Shown here in pieces: positions 35,355-43,809 of a DNA stretch of 64,000 nt. Each line of letters opens with the position of its first letter. The first letter of the stretch is position 1. The notes below the pieces were generated by a model. It saw only the letters and a list, made by a program, of their open reading frames with translations. It searched no databases and was not told the origin of the DNA. This stretch comes from Streptomyces sp. NBC_01304. Lineage in GTDB: Bacteria > Actinomycetota > Actinomycetes > Streptomycetales > Streptomycetaceae. Made by a program: the position numbers and the translations under genes. Location of the stretch: contig NZ_CP109055.1 in NCBI RefSeq assembly GCF_035975855.1, positions 496,001 to 560,000 of the forward strand, written 5' to 3'.

Positions 35355-35936
35355 TCAGGCCGTTCGCCCCTCGCAGGGCGAGGACGGCGCGCCGACACCC
35401 CTTCCCGGGCGATCGTCGACCGGGAAAGACCCGCGCGATGACGCCGTGGGCTGTTCCGGGACGCGTACCTGGAATGGATTCTGGGAGGGCGGGGACAACG
35501 TCTCGGCGGAGCGTGCGTGCGCCGCCTCGAGTTCCCGCTCCAGGAGGCGCATGCGCTGGCGAACGCCCATCAGGTACCGGGCCTTGGTGCGCAGGGCCCA
35601 GGGGTCGACCGGCTTCATGACGAGATCGGCGACCCCGAGGTTGTAGGCCGTCTTGATCAATTCCGGATCCCTGCCGAAGCCGGTCAGCAGGATCACGGGG
35701 ATGTGCTCGGTCTGCTCGACGCGCTGCATGTGGCGTACGACATCCAGTCCGCTCAGGTCGGGCATCATCACGTCGAGCACCACCAGGCCGATACCGCCGC
35801 GGAGGACGGCCTTCAAGGCGTCGCTGCCGCATGTGGCGCGCTCGAGTGGGGACCCGAGGTGGGCCAAGGCGCTCTCCAGCGCGAAGAGATTGTCCTCGTG
35901 GTCGTCGACCAGGAGGATCCTTTCAGAGTGTTCCAC
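35355..35936 (-). CDS. Receiver-only response regulator
   Basis: 193 residues. One CheY-like receiver: acidic pair Asp11-Asp12 (ILLVDDHEDN), phosphoacceptor Asp55 (VVLDVMMPDLSG), Thr85 (ILLTGFG) and Lys108 (VMKPVDP). The fifth family segment is followed by a coiled-coil-like RYLMGVRQRMRLLERELEAAHARSAE and a disordered Pro/Ser-rich tail with no DNA-binding domain. It probably acts through protein contacts, as in stress or phosphorelay pathways. No kinase gene adjoins it. Confidence 0.9.
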   Translation of the reverse strand: MEHSERILLVDDHEDNLFALESALAHLGSPLERATCGSDALKAVLRGGIGLVVLDVMMPDLSGLDVVRHMQRVEQTEHIPVILLTGFGRDPELIKTAYNLGVADLVMKPVDPWALRTKARYLMGVRQRMRLLERELEAAHARSAETLSPPSQNPFQVRVPEQPTASSRGSFPVDDRPGRGVGAPSSPCEGRTA

Positions 35937-36262
35937 GGGCCTGTCCCCTCACCACGACACAGTGCCTATGCCCGCTCACCCCTGATTTCGACACGCCTCC
36001 CGCCGAGGGTCGTGCCGAATACACGGACAGGCTCAGCATTGTGCCAGCACCGGCCTCCAGTCTGCCCCTGACGGACAGTTCAGGCCCGACCGCCGCCCAA
36101 CTCCCGTGGCGCGCAGCTTCCCTGGCAGCCCGGTGAAACCGCCGGCCTCACCGGTGACGGGAGCAAGTCGAGAGGGCAGCATCCCCTCCCGTCTCACCGG
36201 CGGCGCGGACGTCGGCGATAACGAGCGACGAGGGCAAGGGCGAGGGCGAGGGCGAGGAAGTA
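35937..36262. other. Intergenic, 326 bases, with a hexamer repeat
   Basis: No supported gene. A (GAGGGC)-type tandem, four copies with one variant, occupies 36230-36257 just after the MarR stop. The rest shows nothing recognisable. Confidence 0.5.
36230..36257. repeat. Hexanucleotide tandem repeat, GAGGGC type
   Basis: GAGGGC, AAGGGC, GAGGGC, GAGGGC, GAGG in a row immediately downstream of the MarR gene. Same 6-base period as the repeats at 10027, 18350, 38092 and 61875. Confidence 0.85.
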
Positions 36263-36775
36263 TCAGCTGCGCGGGGCTCCGTGGTCCGGTGCGCCCGCCG
36301 GGGCATCGTGCGAGTTCGCCGGTGCGGCGAGCTTGATGGCGATGCGGCCCAGCGTCTCGAGCTCTTCGGGGGCGAGCTGGTCGACGAAGTGGCGCCGTAC
36401 GGACGCGACATGGCCCGGGGCGGCTTGCTGAAGCGTGTCGAGACCCTTGTCGGTGAGGACCAGCAAGCAGCCTCTCCCGTCACCGGGATCGGGTGCGCGG
36501 CGGATGAGTCCACGCGTCTCCATGCGAGTGGCATGGCGGGACAGCCGGCTTCGGGACCACTCCATCTTGGCTGCCTGCTCGTGCAGGGTGCTGGTGTTGC
36601 CGGGCCGCTCGGACAGGGTGCAGAGCACCTCGTAGTCGGGCTCTGACAGGCCGAGGTCCGCCAAGTCCTGCGCCGTGCGGGCCTGCACGGCAATGACCAT
36701 GCGGCGGTACGCCCGCCAGGCGCGGTCCTCTTCGGGACCGAGCCAAGGTGTCGCGGCAGCCGGTTTCGTTGACAT
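36263..36775 (-). CDS. MarR-family regulator, divergent from flavin reductase-GNAT gene
   Basis: 170 residues, a normal MarR length. Winged helix around residues 45-120: LSEPDYEVLCTLSERPGN, EQAAKMEWSRSRLSRHATRMETRGLI and the wing RAPDPGDGRGCLLVLT. No conserved redox cysteine pair is seen; Cys52 and Cys103 are present. Its first codons (ATGTCAACGAAACC) form one arm of a 12-base inverted repeat whose other arm is the start of the divergent enzyme gene. It probably represses both genes and responds to the substrate or oxidative stress. Confidence 0.9.
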   Translation of the reverse strand: MSTKPAAATPWLGPEEDRAWRAYRRMVIAVQARTAQDLADLGLSEPDYEVLCTLSERPGNTSTLHEQAAKMEWSRSRLSRHATRMETRGLIRRAPDPGDGRGCLLVLTDKGLDTLQQAAPGHVASVRRHFVDQLAPEELETLGRIAIKLAAPANSHDAPAGAPDHGAPRS

Positions 36776-36818
36776 GTAATCAATCTACCAGCTAGCTTCG
36801 TTTCCGTGTCAACGAAAC
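36763..36818. promoter_or_regulatory. Inverted repeat spanning both start codons, MarR/flavin reductase
   Basis: GTTTCGTTGACA (36763-36774) and TGTCAACGAAAC (36807-36818): perfect 12-base arms, 32 bases apart. Each arm contains the start codon and second to fourth codons of one of the two divergent genes. A further inverted pair TTCGTT (36797-36802)/AACGAA (36811-36816) overlaps the right arm. Probable MarR sites that would block both transcription and, in mRNA, alter initiation. Confidence 0.65.
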
Positions 36819-37882
36819 GACCGCGCATCCTCGTCCTCGTCTGCAGTACACGCCCGGGCGCGCTCGGCCCGGCAGTCGGCGAGTGGCTCACCGAGACGCT
36901 CGCACCGTGCGCCCGCACGCTGGGCGCGGACCTCGTGCCCCTGTCCCTCGGCGATCTGCAACTGCCCTTCCTGGACGAGGAGGAACACCCTTCGACCGGC
37001 ATCTACCGCCACGAGCACACGCGTCGTTGGAGCGCGATCGTCGCCGAGGCGGACGGCTTCGTCGTCGTGACGCCGGAGTACAACTACGGGATGCCCGCGA
37101 CCCTGAAGAACGCCCTCGACTACCTGGGGCCCGAGTGGGCATGGAAGCCGGTCGGTTTCGTCAGCTACGGCAACACCTCGGCCGGCACCCGGGCCGTGCA
37201 GCACGCCAAGCAGGTCGTCACCACCCTTCGCCTCGTCCCGCTGGGCTCGACCGTCTCGATCCGTATCGCGGACGCGATGCGAGGGGACCGCTTCCACCCC
37301 GCGGCGCACCTCGCCGACGCCGCCGAAGGGCTCCTTGCGGAACTGGTGCGGGTCGCCCACGCCTTGACCCCGCTGCGCGAGCGCGAGAGCGCGATCGCAG
37401 GACCCCTCACGGGCTCGTACGCACGGCGCCTCGTCCCCGAGGACGCCCCCGAGGTGACGGTGCTGCAGCGCTGCTGCTGGACCGAGGAGGCAATCGCCAA
37501 CGACACCCTGGCGATACCGGCCCTGCACGAGTCGGCCGACCAGGTGCGCACCTGGCTGGCCGACTGGCACGCGACAGGACTGTGGCTCGATGGACGGCTT
37601 CTCGGCATGGTCCGTACCCGGCGCAGCGGCGGCGACCTGCACGTAGGGCGGCTCGCCGTCGTCCCCGACCTGCGCGGACTCGGCCTGGGCCAATGGCTGT
37701 TGCGGGCGGCGGAGTCGGCCGGGGAAGGCTGCCGACGCATCGTCCTGGCCACCGGCGCCGCCAGCAGCCGCAACCTTGCCCTCTATAGCAGGCAGGGGTA
37801 CGTTCCGCTCCCGTCGGCAACGGACACGACGGACAACGGCGTGGTCCACCTCGCCAAATCCGTCGCTGCTGGCGCCCTGTAG
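36806..37882 (+). CDS. Fusion of NADPH-dependent flavin reductase and GNAT acetyltransferase
   Basis: 358 residues with two domains. Residues 6-185 are a flavodoxin-like NADPH-dependent FMN reductase: LVLVCSTRPGALG for the FMN phosphate and TPEYNYGMPATLKNALDYL for the isoalloxazine. Residues 207-350 are a GNAT domain with the acetyl-CoA motif VVPDLRGLGLGQWLL (Gly-x-Gly). A 20-residue linker with no stop joins them, and the frame and codon use are continuous, so the fusion looks genuine. The combination could reduce a quinone or azo/nitro compound and then acetylate the amine or product. GTG 36806 has no strong ribosome site. Confidence 0.88.
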   Translation: MSTKRPRILVLVCSTRPGALGPAVGEWLTETLAPCARTLGADLVPLSLGDLQLPFLDEEEHPSTGIYRHEHTRRWSAIVAEADGFVVVTPEYNYGMPATLKNALDYLGPEWAWKPVGFVSYGNTSAGTRAVQHAKQVVTTLRLVPLGSTVSIRIADAMRGDRFHPAAHLADAAEGLLAELVRVAHALTPLRERESAIAGPLTGSYARRLVPEDAPEVTVLQRCCWTEEAIANDTLAIPALHESADQVRTWLADWHATGLWLDGRLLGMVRTRRSGGDLHVGRLAVVPDLRGLGLGQWLLRAAESAGEGCRRIVLATGAASSRNLALYSRQGYVPLPSATDTTDNGVVHLAKSVAAGAL

Positions 37883-38091
37883 ATGGTTGCGGCAGGCGAC
37901 TCCATCGCCCCTTCCCTCGCTCGCCGCCTTCGCCGCTCAGGCCCGGCAGTCACCGTCCCTTCCCCCACCACGACTGGCCCGCCCGGCCTCCCGCTGCCCC
38001 CGGAAGGACCTGGCACACCGGCTGCTCCGTCGCCCGCCCCACGCTCGGCACTGCGCACGACGGCCCAAGGGCACGCGGGCACCAGGTCGTT

Positions 38092-38109
38092 GGCGATGGC
38101 GATGGCGAT
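38092..38109. repeat. Hexanucleotide repeat (GGCGAT)3
   Basis: Three perfect GGCGAT units in the convergent gap between the flavin reductase-GNAT gene and the Tat-exported glycosidase-like gene, at its 3' end side. Not in any supported gene. Confidence 0.85.
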
Positions 38110-38137
38110 GGCGCGAACTGGCGCAACCGCCGCAGCA

Positions 38138-39304
38138 CTACCTGTCGGTGTTGACGCGTGAGGAGCGAGCGTAGCGCTGGGCCAGGGCGTGGTAGGCCAG
38201 TTTGGGTTCCCAGTGCCAGTCGGACGCGGGGTCGCCGGGGGTGTCCCGGATCGTTTTGACCAGGGCGTAGGTAGCCATGTCGAGGTCGTGTCGGGGGTCA
38301 CCCGGCCAGTGCGGGGCTTCGGGGGTGACGAACTCGAACGCCATTGCCGCGTGCAGGTTCATGGCGTCGAAGACGTCGAACAGCTCGGTGACGTACTGCG
38401 CTTGGGTCCGTTCGCTGCGCACCAGGGGCTTGGTGAGTTCCGGCGGCTGCTTGGTGTAGTCGATGACGTTCCAACCCATCCCGGCGGAGTCCGGTGCGCC
38501 TTTGTAGGCGCAGGTCCCGAACTCGGCGATGGCCAGCGGTTTGCCGATGCGCTGGTAGCGGCGCAGTTCGCGTACGTAGTCCTGGCGGCGGGGGTGGTGG
38601 GAGTAGTAGTCGATGCCGACGATGTCGAACAGCTCCCAGTCGACCTGGTCGTCCTGGGCGGCGGCGTAGCTGAGCGGGCCATGGAAGACGGACCTGCCGA
38701 CGGCTGCCGCCCGGGCGGTGAAGCGGTCGAGGCGCCGCTGCATCTGCTGGAGGTCGACGTTGCCGCTGATCAGGTTCTCGATCCGCTCCACGGCGTTGTC
38801 GCCCGGGATGATCCCGGGGACGAAGAGGTAGAACTCGCAGCCCACGCTGAGCTCGATCTTCGCCCCTTGACGGCGGAGCTGCTCGGCATGGCGGCCGACC
38901 TCGGCGAGGTGGTCGAGGATCTCCGGCTGCGGACGGTCACCCAGGGTGGGTTCGGCGCGTACGTACAGCCCTCGTTCGGCCGCCTCCTGCGCGGTGGCCG
39001 TCAGACGGTGCACGCCGTCCCCGGTGACCTTGATCGAGTTGGCGTGCAGGTCGTGTCGGATGGCGCGGAGGTCGGCGCGCATCCGGGCGGCGCTGAACGC
39101 GGTGGCGGGCGTCTCCCCCGGCCCGACGGTGTAGCACACGCCTCGGTACCTCACGCCGCGTCGTTGTGCGCCTGTCGGCGCCGACATGGGTGTGGCCACG
39201 CTGCGGTCCGCGGCCGTCAGGGCCCCGGCGGCCCCGAGCGCCGCTGCGGTGGTCAGAAACCGCCGACGGCTGCTCCCCGTCGTACTCCGTGCTGTGTCGC
39301 GCAT
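38138..39304 (-). CDS. Tat-exported glycoside-hydrolase-like TIM-barrel protein
   Basis: 388 residues. Tat signal SSRRRFLTTAAALGAAGA at the N-terminus, cleavage near residue 33-45. The barrel shows two candidate catalytic acids: Glu157 (SVGCEFYLFVPG) and Glu261 (LAIAEFGTCAYKGA), the latter in the position of a clan A nucleophile; DIVGIDYYSHH is a typical strand-4-like motif. From memory, actinomycete homologues are sometimes labelled 'abortive infection protein', but nothing here supports a phage role. GGGAGGAA precedes ATG 39304. Probably an extracellular or lipid-linked glycan hydrolase. Confidence 0.78.
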   Translation of the reverse strand: MRDTARSTTGSSRRRFLTTAAALGAAGALTAADRSVATPMSAPTGAQRRGVRYRGVCYTVGPGETPATAFSAARMRADLRAIRHDLHANSIKVTGDGVHRLTATAQEAAERGLYVRAEPTLGDRPQPEILDHLAEVGRHAEQLRRQGAKIELSVGCEFYLFVPGIIPGDNAVERIENLISGNVDLQQMQRRLDRFTARAAAVGRSVFHGPLSYAAAQDDQVDWELFDIVGIDYYSHHPRRQDYVRELRRYQRIGKPLAIAEFGTCAYKGAPDSAGMGWNVIDYTKQPPELTKPLVRSERTQAQYVTELFDVFDAMNLHAAMAFEFVTPEAPHWPGDPRHDLDMATYALVKTIRDTPGDPASDWHWEPKLAYHALAQRYARSSRVNTDR

Positions 39305-40008
39305 GATTCCTCCCGTGGTGTGACTGGTGAACTGTCCGGTCCGGACGGTCAGTTGAGTGGGGTCGGTTCGCGGCCAGTAGCCCCTCCCGGCTCTACCGCC
39401 GCACAGCGCAGGGGGCCCGCATACGCAGACCCGGTGGGCTGTCGCGATGAGAATGTCTCGGCCGCTGCCGAAGAAGGCGTGGCCCATCAGCGCCGTGCTG
39501 GAGGGCGCGTCCATCTCGCAGGCGAGGCGAGACCACGCCGGACGTTGGCCAGGGATATCGCCGGGGAGAGCCCGCCGCGGTCCATTCGGATTCCCACGGA
39601 CAGGAGTTGATCGCGGCCCCGGACGAGGCCGACTACCGTGAAGGCGTCGGCCCCGGCCACCCAAGGGCAGCCTGTGCTTCATCATGCTGTCGACGCTATG
39701 GAGAGCGGGTTCGGGTACGACACCGCCATCTGGCCAGGACCGACTCGCCAACCGGCTATATAGAAATGGCCTATTGCTCCGGCGCGGCCGCGTCGTGGGC
39801 CAGCAGGGCCAGGTACACCCGGTTGTCCAGGTCCGGCGTGGCCAGTCCCCCGGCCTGTACCGGCAACGCACCGCCCTCGGCCGGCAGCCGGGACTGCGAC
39901 ACCGGGAATCTTCGGTCAGGGATCTCACGCTCAAGGCTCGGCACGACGTCCCCAGGGCGACCGGATACAGTGCGCGCTTCGGCATCTGGTTACTCGAGGA
40001 GGGGAAGC
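39305..40008. other. Intergenic, 704 bases, with one small candidate gene
   Basis: Apart from the possible 57-residue frame at 39771-39944, no coding-like frame or hairpin was recognised. It holds the promoters of the divergent glycosidase-like and metallophosphoesterase genes. Confidence 0.4.
39771..39944 (-). CDS. Possible small protein, 57 residues
   Basis: GTG 39944 with GGGGAC 6 bases upstream reads PSLEREIPDRRFPVSQSRLP and ends LDNRVYLALLAHDAAAPEQ. Third positions are G/C-rich in its last 35 codons (mostly GCC, CTG, GAC, GCG), better than either alternative frame. It starts 64 bases from the divergent metallophosphoesterase. Could equally be the tail of a lost gene. No known domain. 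Confidence 0.3.
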   Translation of the reverse strand: MPSLEREIPDRRFPVSQSRLPAEGGALPVQAGGLATPDLDNRVYLALLAHDAAAPEQ

Positions 40009-41229
40009 GTGACCGCGACCAGCGAGGCTCAATCCGCGGACGGTGCAGCGCAGACGACGCAGCCAAGCCGGCTTCGCCGCCTGATGCGCTACATCCCTTT
40101 GATCGCCCCCGTCCTGCTGTGGACGGTGCCCTGCTGGGTGCTGCTGCACGCCGGTCAGCACTGGCCGCTCCCCGTGGCGCTGGGCGGCACCGCCCTGTGC
40201 GTCCTGGCTCTGATCGCCATGCCGCTCGCGATGGTGCGCGGCCACGGTCGGCGGCAGCAGGACTGGGCGGCGATCGTCGGGGACACCCTCCTCGGGGCCG
40301 GCTGGGTCCTGTTCACCTGGTCCGTCCTGCTCGGCGTCCTGCTGCGCCTCGCGCTGACCGTGTCCGGCGTCGGCGACGGGCAGCACCGGGCCCGGATCGT
40401 CACCTGGGCGGTCCTCGGCGTAACGGCCGTGCTGCTCGCCTGGGGGTACGCCGAAGCCCGCCGGGTGCCGCGGGTACGCCGCCTCGACGTACAACTCCCG
40501 CGCCTGGGCGCCGGATTGGACGGGACTCGGGTCGCCCTCATCACCGACACCCACTACGGCCCGCTCAACCGCGCCCGCTGGTCGGAACGGGTCTGCGCGA
40601 AGGTCAACACCCTGGAGGCGGACCTGGTCTGCCACACCGGCGACATCGCGGACGGCACAGCCGAGCGCCGCCGGGCCCAGGCCGCTCCGCTGGGCACGGT
40701 GCGCGCCACGCGGGCCCGGGTCTACGTCACCGGAAACCACGAGTACTACACCGAGGCCCAGGGCTGGGTCGACCTGATGGACGAGCTGGGTTGGGAGCCC
40801 CTGCGCAACCGTCATCTGCTGCTCGAACGCGGCGGCGACACCCTGGTGGTCGCCGGCGTGGATGACGTCACCGCCGAGTCCTCCGGCCTGGCCGGCCACC
40901 GCGCCCACCTCGCCGGAGCCCTGAACGGCGCCGACCCCGACCTGCCCGTCCTGCTCCTGGCCCACCAGCCCAAGTTCGTCGACCAAGCCGCAGCGGGCGG
41001 CGTCGACCTCCAGCTCTCCGGCCACACCCACGGCGGCCAGATCTGGCCCTTCCATCACCTCGTGCGCATCGACCAGCCCGCCGTCGCCGGCCTCAGCCGC
41101 CATGGCGCCGACACGCTCCTCTACACCAGTCGCGGCACCGGTTTCTGGGGCCCGCCGTTCCGCGTCTTCGCCCCCAGCGAGATCACCCTGCTCGTACTGC
41201 GCTCCCCGCAGCAGCCCCCCAAGCCGTAA
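40009..41229 (+). CDS. Membrane-bound metallophosphoesterase (YaeI type)
   Basis: 406 residues. Four N-terminal TM helices (about 28-160) precede the calcineurin-like domain. Metal ligands are in order: DTHYG (Asp-x-His), HTGDIADG (Asp), GNHEYY (Asn-His), LAHQPK (His) and SGHTHGGQ (His-x-His). The YaeI/DUF class hydrolyses phosphodiesters in lipid-linked substrates; this topology, four TM helices then a catalytic domain, is typical of the family in Streptomyces. GTG 40009 with GGAGGGGAA upstream is a strong start. Confidence 0.92.
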   Translation: MTATSEAQSADGAAQTTQPSRLRRLMRYIPLIAPVLLWTVPCWVLLHAGQHWPLPVALGGTALCVLALIAMPLAMVRGHGRRQQDWAAIVGDTLLGAGWVLFTWSVLLGVLLRLALTVSGVGDGQHRARIVTWAVLGVTAVLLAWGYAEARRVPRVRRLDVQLPRLGAGLDGTRVALITDTHYGPLNRARWSERVCAKVNTLEADLVCHTGDIADGTAERRRAQAAPLGTVRATRARVYVTGNHEYYTEAQGWVDLMDELGWEPLRNRHLLLERGGDTLVVAGVDDVTAESSGLAGHRAHLAGALNGADPDLPVLLLAHQPKFVDQAAAGGVDLQLSGHTHGGQIWPFHHLVRIDQPAVAGLSRHGADTLLYTSRGTGFWGPPFRVFAPSEITLLVLRSPQQPPKP

Positions 41230-41292
41230 GCCGGAGCGGTCCCGCTCAGGCTCGCACGGCGGGATGCCCAGCATCTGCCCTGCTCTGCACCC

Positions 41293-42033
41293 TCACCCGT
41301 CGGCCGCCAGGCGGTCCAGCCACTCCCGGAGCAGTCGCTGTTCCGCGCCGCTGAGGCTGTTCTGCTCGGGCAGGGTGGCGCGCAGGGCGCGGGCCGCGCC
41401 GGCCGGGCCGGCGTCGCGTACGGCGGGCTGGTGGTTGGTCACGGCGGTGACCATGGCCTGCCGCAGGGTGGTGAGCAGGGCGAGGTCGCGGCGGTCGTCG
41501 GGCTGGGACAGCCAGGTGAGGACCGCGCCTCGCGCCGTGGCATGAATGATCATTACCGCGAGCTCCTCGTCGACCCGGAGCCAGCCGCCAGCGGCGAGGC
41601 GGCCGACGCGGCCCCTGAGGATCTCCATGCCGGCGTCGAAGGCGGCTGACGCCCTGGTGGGTTCGCTGTACATCAGCGTGTACAGGGCGGGGTTGGCCAG
41701 GCCGAACTCCACCGCGAGGTCCCAGCCTGCCTTCAGGTCCTCGATCGGGTCCTGCGGGTCGGGATCGACGTTCTTCGACGCCAGGAACGCGGCGAAGCCA
41801 TGCTCCGCGACCGCTTCGAGCAGTCCGTCCTTGTCGCCGAACAGCCGGTAGATGGCGGGTGGTTGCAGGCCCGCCGCGACCGCGACCGCGCGGGTGGTGA
41901 CCGCCTCGCGGCCCTCGCGTTCCAGCAGGTCGATGGCGGCGTCTATGACCCGCTGCCGGGTCTGCTCGCGCGGGGCAGAGGGGGTGTCGGCCTCGCCTGC
42001 GGCGGCTTTCCCACTGCGTGAACGTGTCGGCAT
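41293..42033 (-). CDS. TetR-family repressor, divergent from NmrA-like gene
   Basis: 246 residues. HTH at about 25-75 (RQRVIDAAIDLLEREGREA, TRAVAVAAGLQPPAIYRLFGDKDGL). Ligand domain with GLANPALYTLMYSEP. Divergent from an NmrA-like NAD(P)-binding gene 91 bases away. A 7-base inverted repeat and related ATCGTT words in the gap are candidate operators. It likely senses the substrate of the divergent oxidoreductase. Confidence 0.92.
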   Translation of the reverse strand: MPTRSRSGKAAAGEADTPSAPREQTRQRVIDAAIDLLEREGREAVTTRAVAVAAGLQPPAIYRLFGDKDGLLEAVAEHGFAAFLASKNVDPDPQDPIEDLKAGWDLAVEFGLANPALYTLMYSEPTRASAAFDAGMEILRGRVGRLAAGGWLRVDEELAVMIIHATARGAVLTWLSQPDDRRDLALLTTLRQAMVTAVTNHQPAVRDAGPAGAARALRATLPEQNSLSGAEQRLLREWLDRLAADG

Positions 42034-42038
42034 GTATC

Positions 42039-42085
42039 AACGATACCGCGAGTTTGATTCCGTCGAAATTATCAGTGTTATCGTT
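42039..42085. promoter_or_regulatory. Inverted repeat between TetR and NmrA-like genes
   Basis: AACGATA (42039-42045) and TATCGTT (42079-42085), perfect 7-base arms 33 bases apart in an A/T-rich divergent promoter region that also has TTATCAGTGTTA between them. Weaker than the other operator candidates. Confidence 0.45.
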
Positions 42086-42123
42086 TAGGCGTTTCCATTG
42101 GAACCATCTCGCAGGAGTACATC

Positions 42124-42987
42124 GTGATCATCGTTACCGGAGCCACCGGGAAGCTCGGACGCCGGATAGTCGAGCGGCTGCTGACCCGGCTGCCCGCCGA
42201 GCAGGTCGGCGTCAGCGTCCGCGACCCGAAGAAGGCGAGCGCATTCGCCGACCAAGGGGTGCGCGTACGCAGCGGCAGCTTCACTGACACCGCCGGCCTC
42301 GCCCACGCCTTCGAGGGCGCCACCCAGGTGCTGATCGTCTCGGTCGACAAGTTCGGCGAAGAAGGCGTCGCCCAGCACCGCGCCGCGATCGACGCGGCGG
42401 TCAAGGCGGGCACCCGCCGGATCCTCTACACCAGCCACATGGGCGCGAGCGCGGACTCCCGGTTCCAGGCGTGCCGCGACCACGCCGCCACCGAGCAGGC
42501 ACTGCGCACCTGCGGCGTGCCGTACACCGCTCTGCGCAACGGCTTCTACGCCTCCAACGCCGTGCAGTTCCTGCTGCCCGCGCTGGAGTTCGGCCAGGCC
42601 TCGCTCCCGGCGGACGGACCGGTCAGTTGGACCGCGCACGCCGATCTCGCCGACGCGGCCGCCGCCATCCTGGCCGACGAGGGCAAGTTCGACGGACCCA
42701 CACCACCGCTCACCGCCGCGCAGGCACTCACCTTCGACGACATCACGGCCATTGCTTCGGAGGTCTCGGGGCGCACCCTCACCCGCGCAACCTTGTCCGA
42801 CGACCGGTTCCGGGAGCAGATGGCCGGGCACGGTCTCCCGGCCGAGCAAGTAGAGGGACTGCTGGGCGTGTTCACCGCGGCTCGCGCGGGCGAGTTCGCC
42901 GCAGTCGACCCGACACTTGCCGCCCTGATCGGCCGCGAGCCCGCCACGGTGGGTGCGGTGTTGCGCGAGCACCTGACCGGCAAGTGA
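42124..42987 (+). CDS. NmrA-like NAD(P)-binding oxidoreductase (QOR2 type)
   Basis: 287 residues, atypical SDR. IIVTGATGKLGRRIVERLL supplies the dinucleotide motif, SVRDPKKASAFAD the NADP-type Arg, and ILYTSHMGASADSRF plus RNGFYASNAV match the quinone-oxidoreductase-2/NmrA-like class. GTG 42124 follows GCAGGAG by 6 bases. Probably reduces quinones or senses NADPH; paired with the divergent TetR repressor. Confidence 0.9.
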   Translation: MIIVTGATGKLGRRIVERLLTRLPAEQVGVSVRDPKKASAFADQGVRVRSGSFTDTAGLAHAFEGATQVLIVSVDKFGEEGVAQHRAAIDAAVKAGTRRILYTSHMGASADSRFQACRDHAATEQALRTCGVPYTALRNGFYASNAVQFLLPALEFGQASLPADGPVSWTAHADLADAAAAILADEGKFDGPTPPLTAAQALTFDDITAIASEVSGRTLTRATLSDDRFREQMAGHGLPAEQVEGLLGVFTAARAGEFAAVDPTLAALIGREPATVGAVLREHLTGK

Positions 42988-43055
42988 TCATTGCCCCTTT
43001 GCCGGCCTCCCACGTCGCCAACAGCGTGCCCGCGCGTTGTCCCGATGCGGCATCG

Positions 43056-43511
43056 TCAATCGGTCCGGGCGCAAAGGCTCCGCGCCAGGGTGGGGATCAT
43101 CACCGTCGCCGGGACGAGGTGTAGCCCGACGAGGGCAGTGGCGGTGGCGGTGCTTGCCCCGGAAAGGAGCGGTGGGACCAACGAGATCGCGGTCAGCGAC
43201 ACTGCCGTCCACACGAATCGCCTGGCGGGGTGAGCGCTCCAACGACGAAGTGCCACGGCAACCACGATGCCCACGACCGAGAAGAAGCCGGTCACCACGG
43301 CGAACCCGGACAACGGGATCGCCTCGCCACCATCGGGAACCTCGAAGTCGACGCCACCGGCCCGGGCAAGAGCAGCAGCAAGGGTGGTGGCCACCATCGC
43401 TGCGAGCGTGGCCACGAAGCCAGTGCCGGCGAGCCCGCGGAGTCGGTAAGTGCGGACGGCCCGGCCCGATGCCGGGCCTGCGGCGAACCCGGTGTCCTTC
43501 CTGCCGTTCAT
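43056..43511 (-). CDS. DUF6069-type four-helix membrane protein
   Basis: 151 residues with four predicted TM helices: LAGTGFVATLAAMVATTLAAAL, FAVVTGFFSVVGIVVAVALR, FVWTAVSLTAISLVPPLL and ATALVGLHLVPATVMIPTLA. The length and helix spacing fit the DUF6069 family, which is common in actinomycete ECF sigma operons. Its ATG overlaps the stop of the cupin-like gene (ATGA at 43508-43511), so it is the third gene of the sigma operon. Confidence 0.75.
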   Translation of the reverse strand: MNGRKDTGFAAGPASGRAVRTYRLRGLAGTGFVATLAAMVATTLAAALARAGGVDFEVPDGGEAIPLSGFAVVTGFFSVVGIVVAVALRRWSAHPARRFVWTAVSLTAISLVPPLLSGASTATATALVGLHLVPATVMIPTLARSLCARTD

Positions 43512-43804
43512 GTCGTGCCTCCATCATTCGGTAGAGGGGGTACGGGGTGTGTCGACCGGCATGTGACGGTCCGGGAGTTGGGGGTGGCGATGCGCACCCT
43601 CGCCGTGCGACGGCCGGGGTTGCGCAGCGCGCGGACGCCGGTGCCGCGAAGCCAGAACCCGGCGTCGCGACCGAGGACCGGCCCGGGCTCGCCGTCGCGC
43701 AGCTCCAGCTGCACCCGCCCGCGGGTCACGACTCCGAACGCGCCATGCCACTCGGCCGCGACCACCGCGACACGCGCGCCGCCGCGCAGCGTGAGCGTCC
43801 GCAC
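43508..43804 (-). CDS. Small cupin-like protein in sigma factor operon
   Basis: 98 residues. Beta-rich with TLRGGARVAVVAAEWHGAFGVV, RGRVQLELRDGEPGPV and DAGFWLRGTGVRALRNPGRR, suggestive of a cupin or AraC-binding-like fold; too short and divergent for a firm call. GTG 43804 lies 6 bases after the sigma factor stop with GGAG 9 bases upstream. Ends with a 4-base overlap into the DUF6069 gene. Confidence 0.6.
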   Translation of the reverse strand: MRTLTLRGGARVAVVAAEWHGAFGVVTRGRVQLELRDGEPGPVLGRDAGFWLRGTGVRALRNPGRRTARVRIATPNSRTVTCRSTHPVPPLPNDGGTT

Positions 43805-43809
43805 CGGGG

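Noticed and set aside
38138..39304. Phage abortive-infection gene
   Set aside because: The label is from remembered annotations; the sequence shows a Tat-exported TIM barrel, not an Abi domain.
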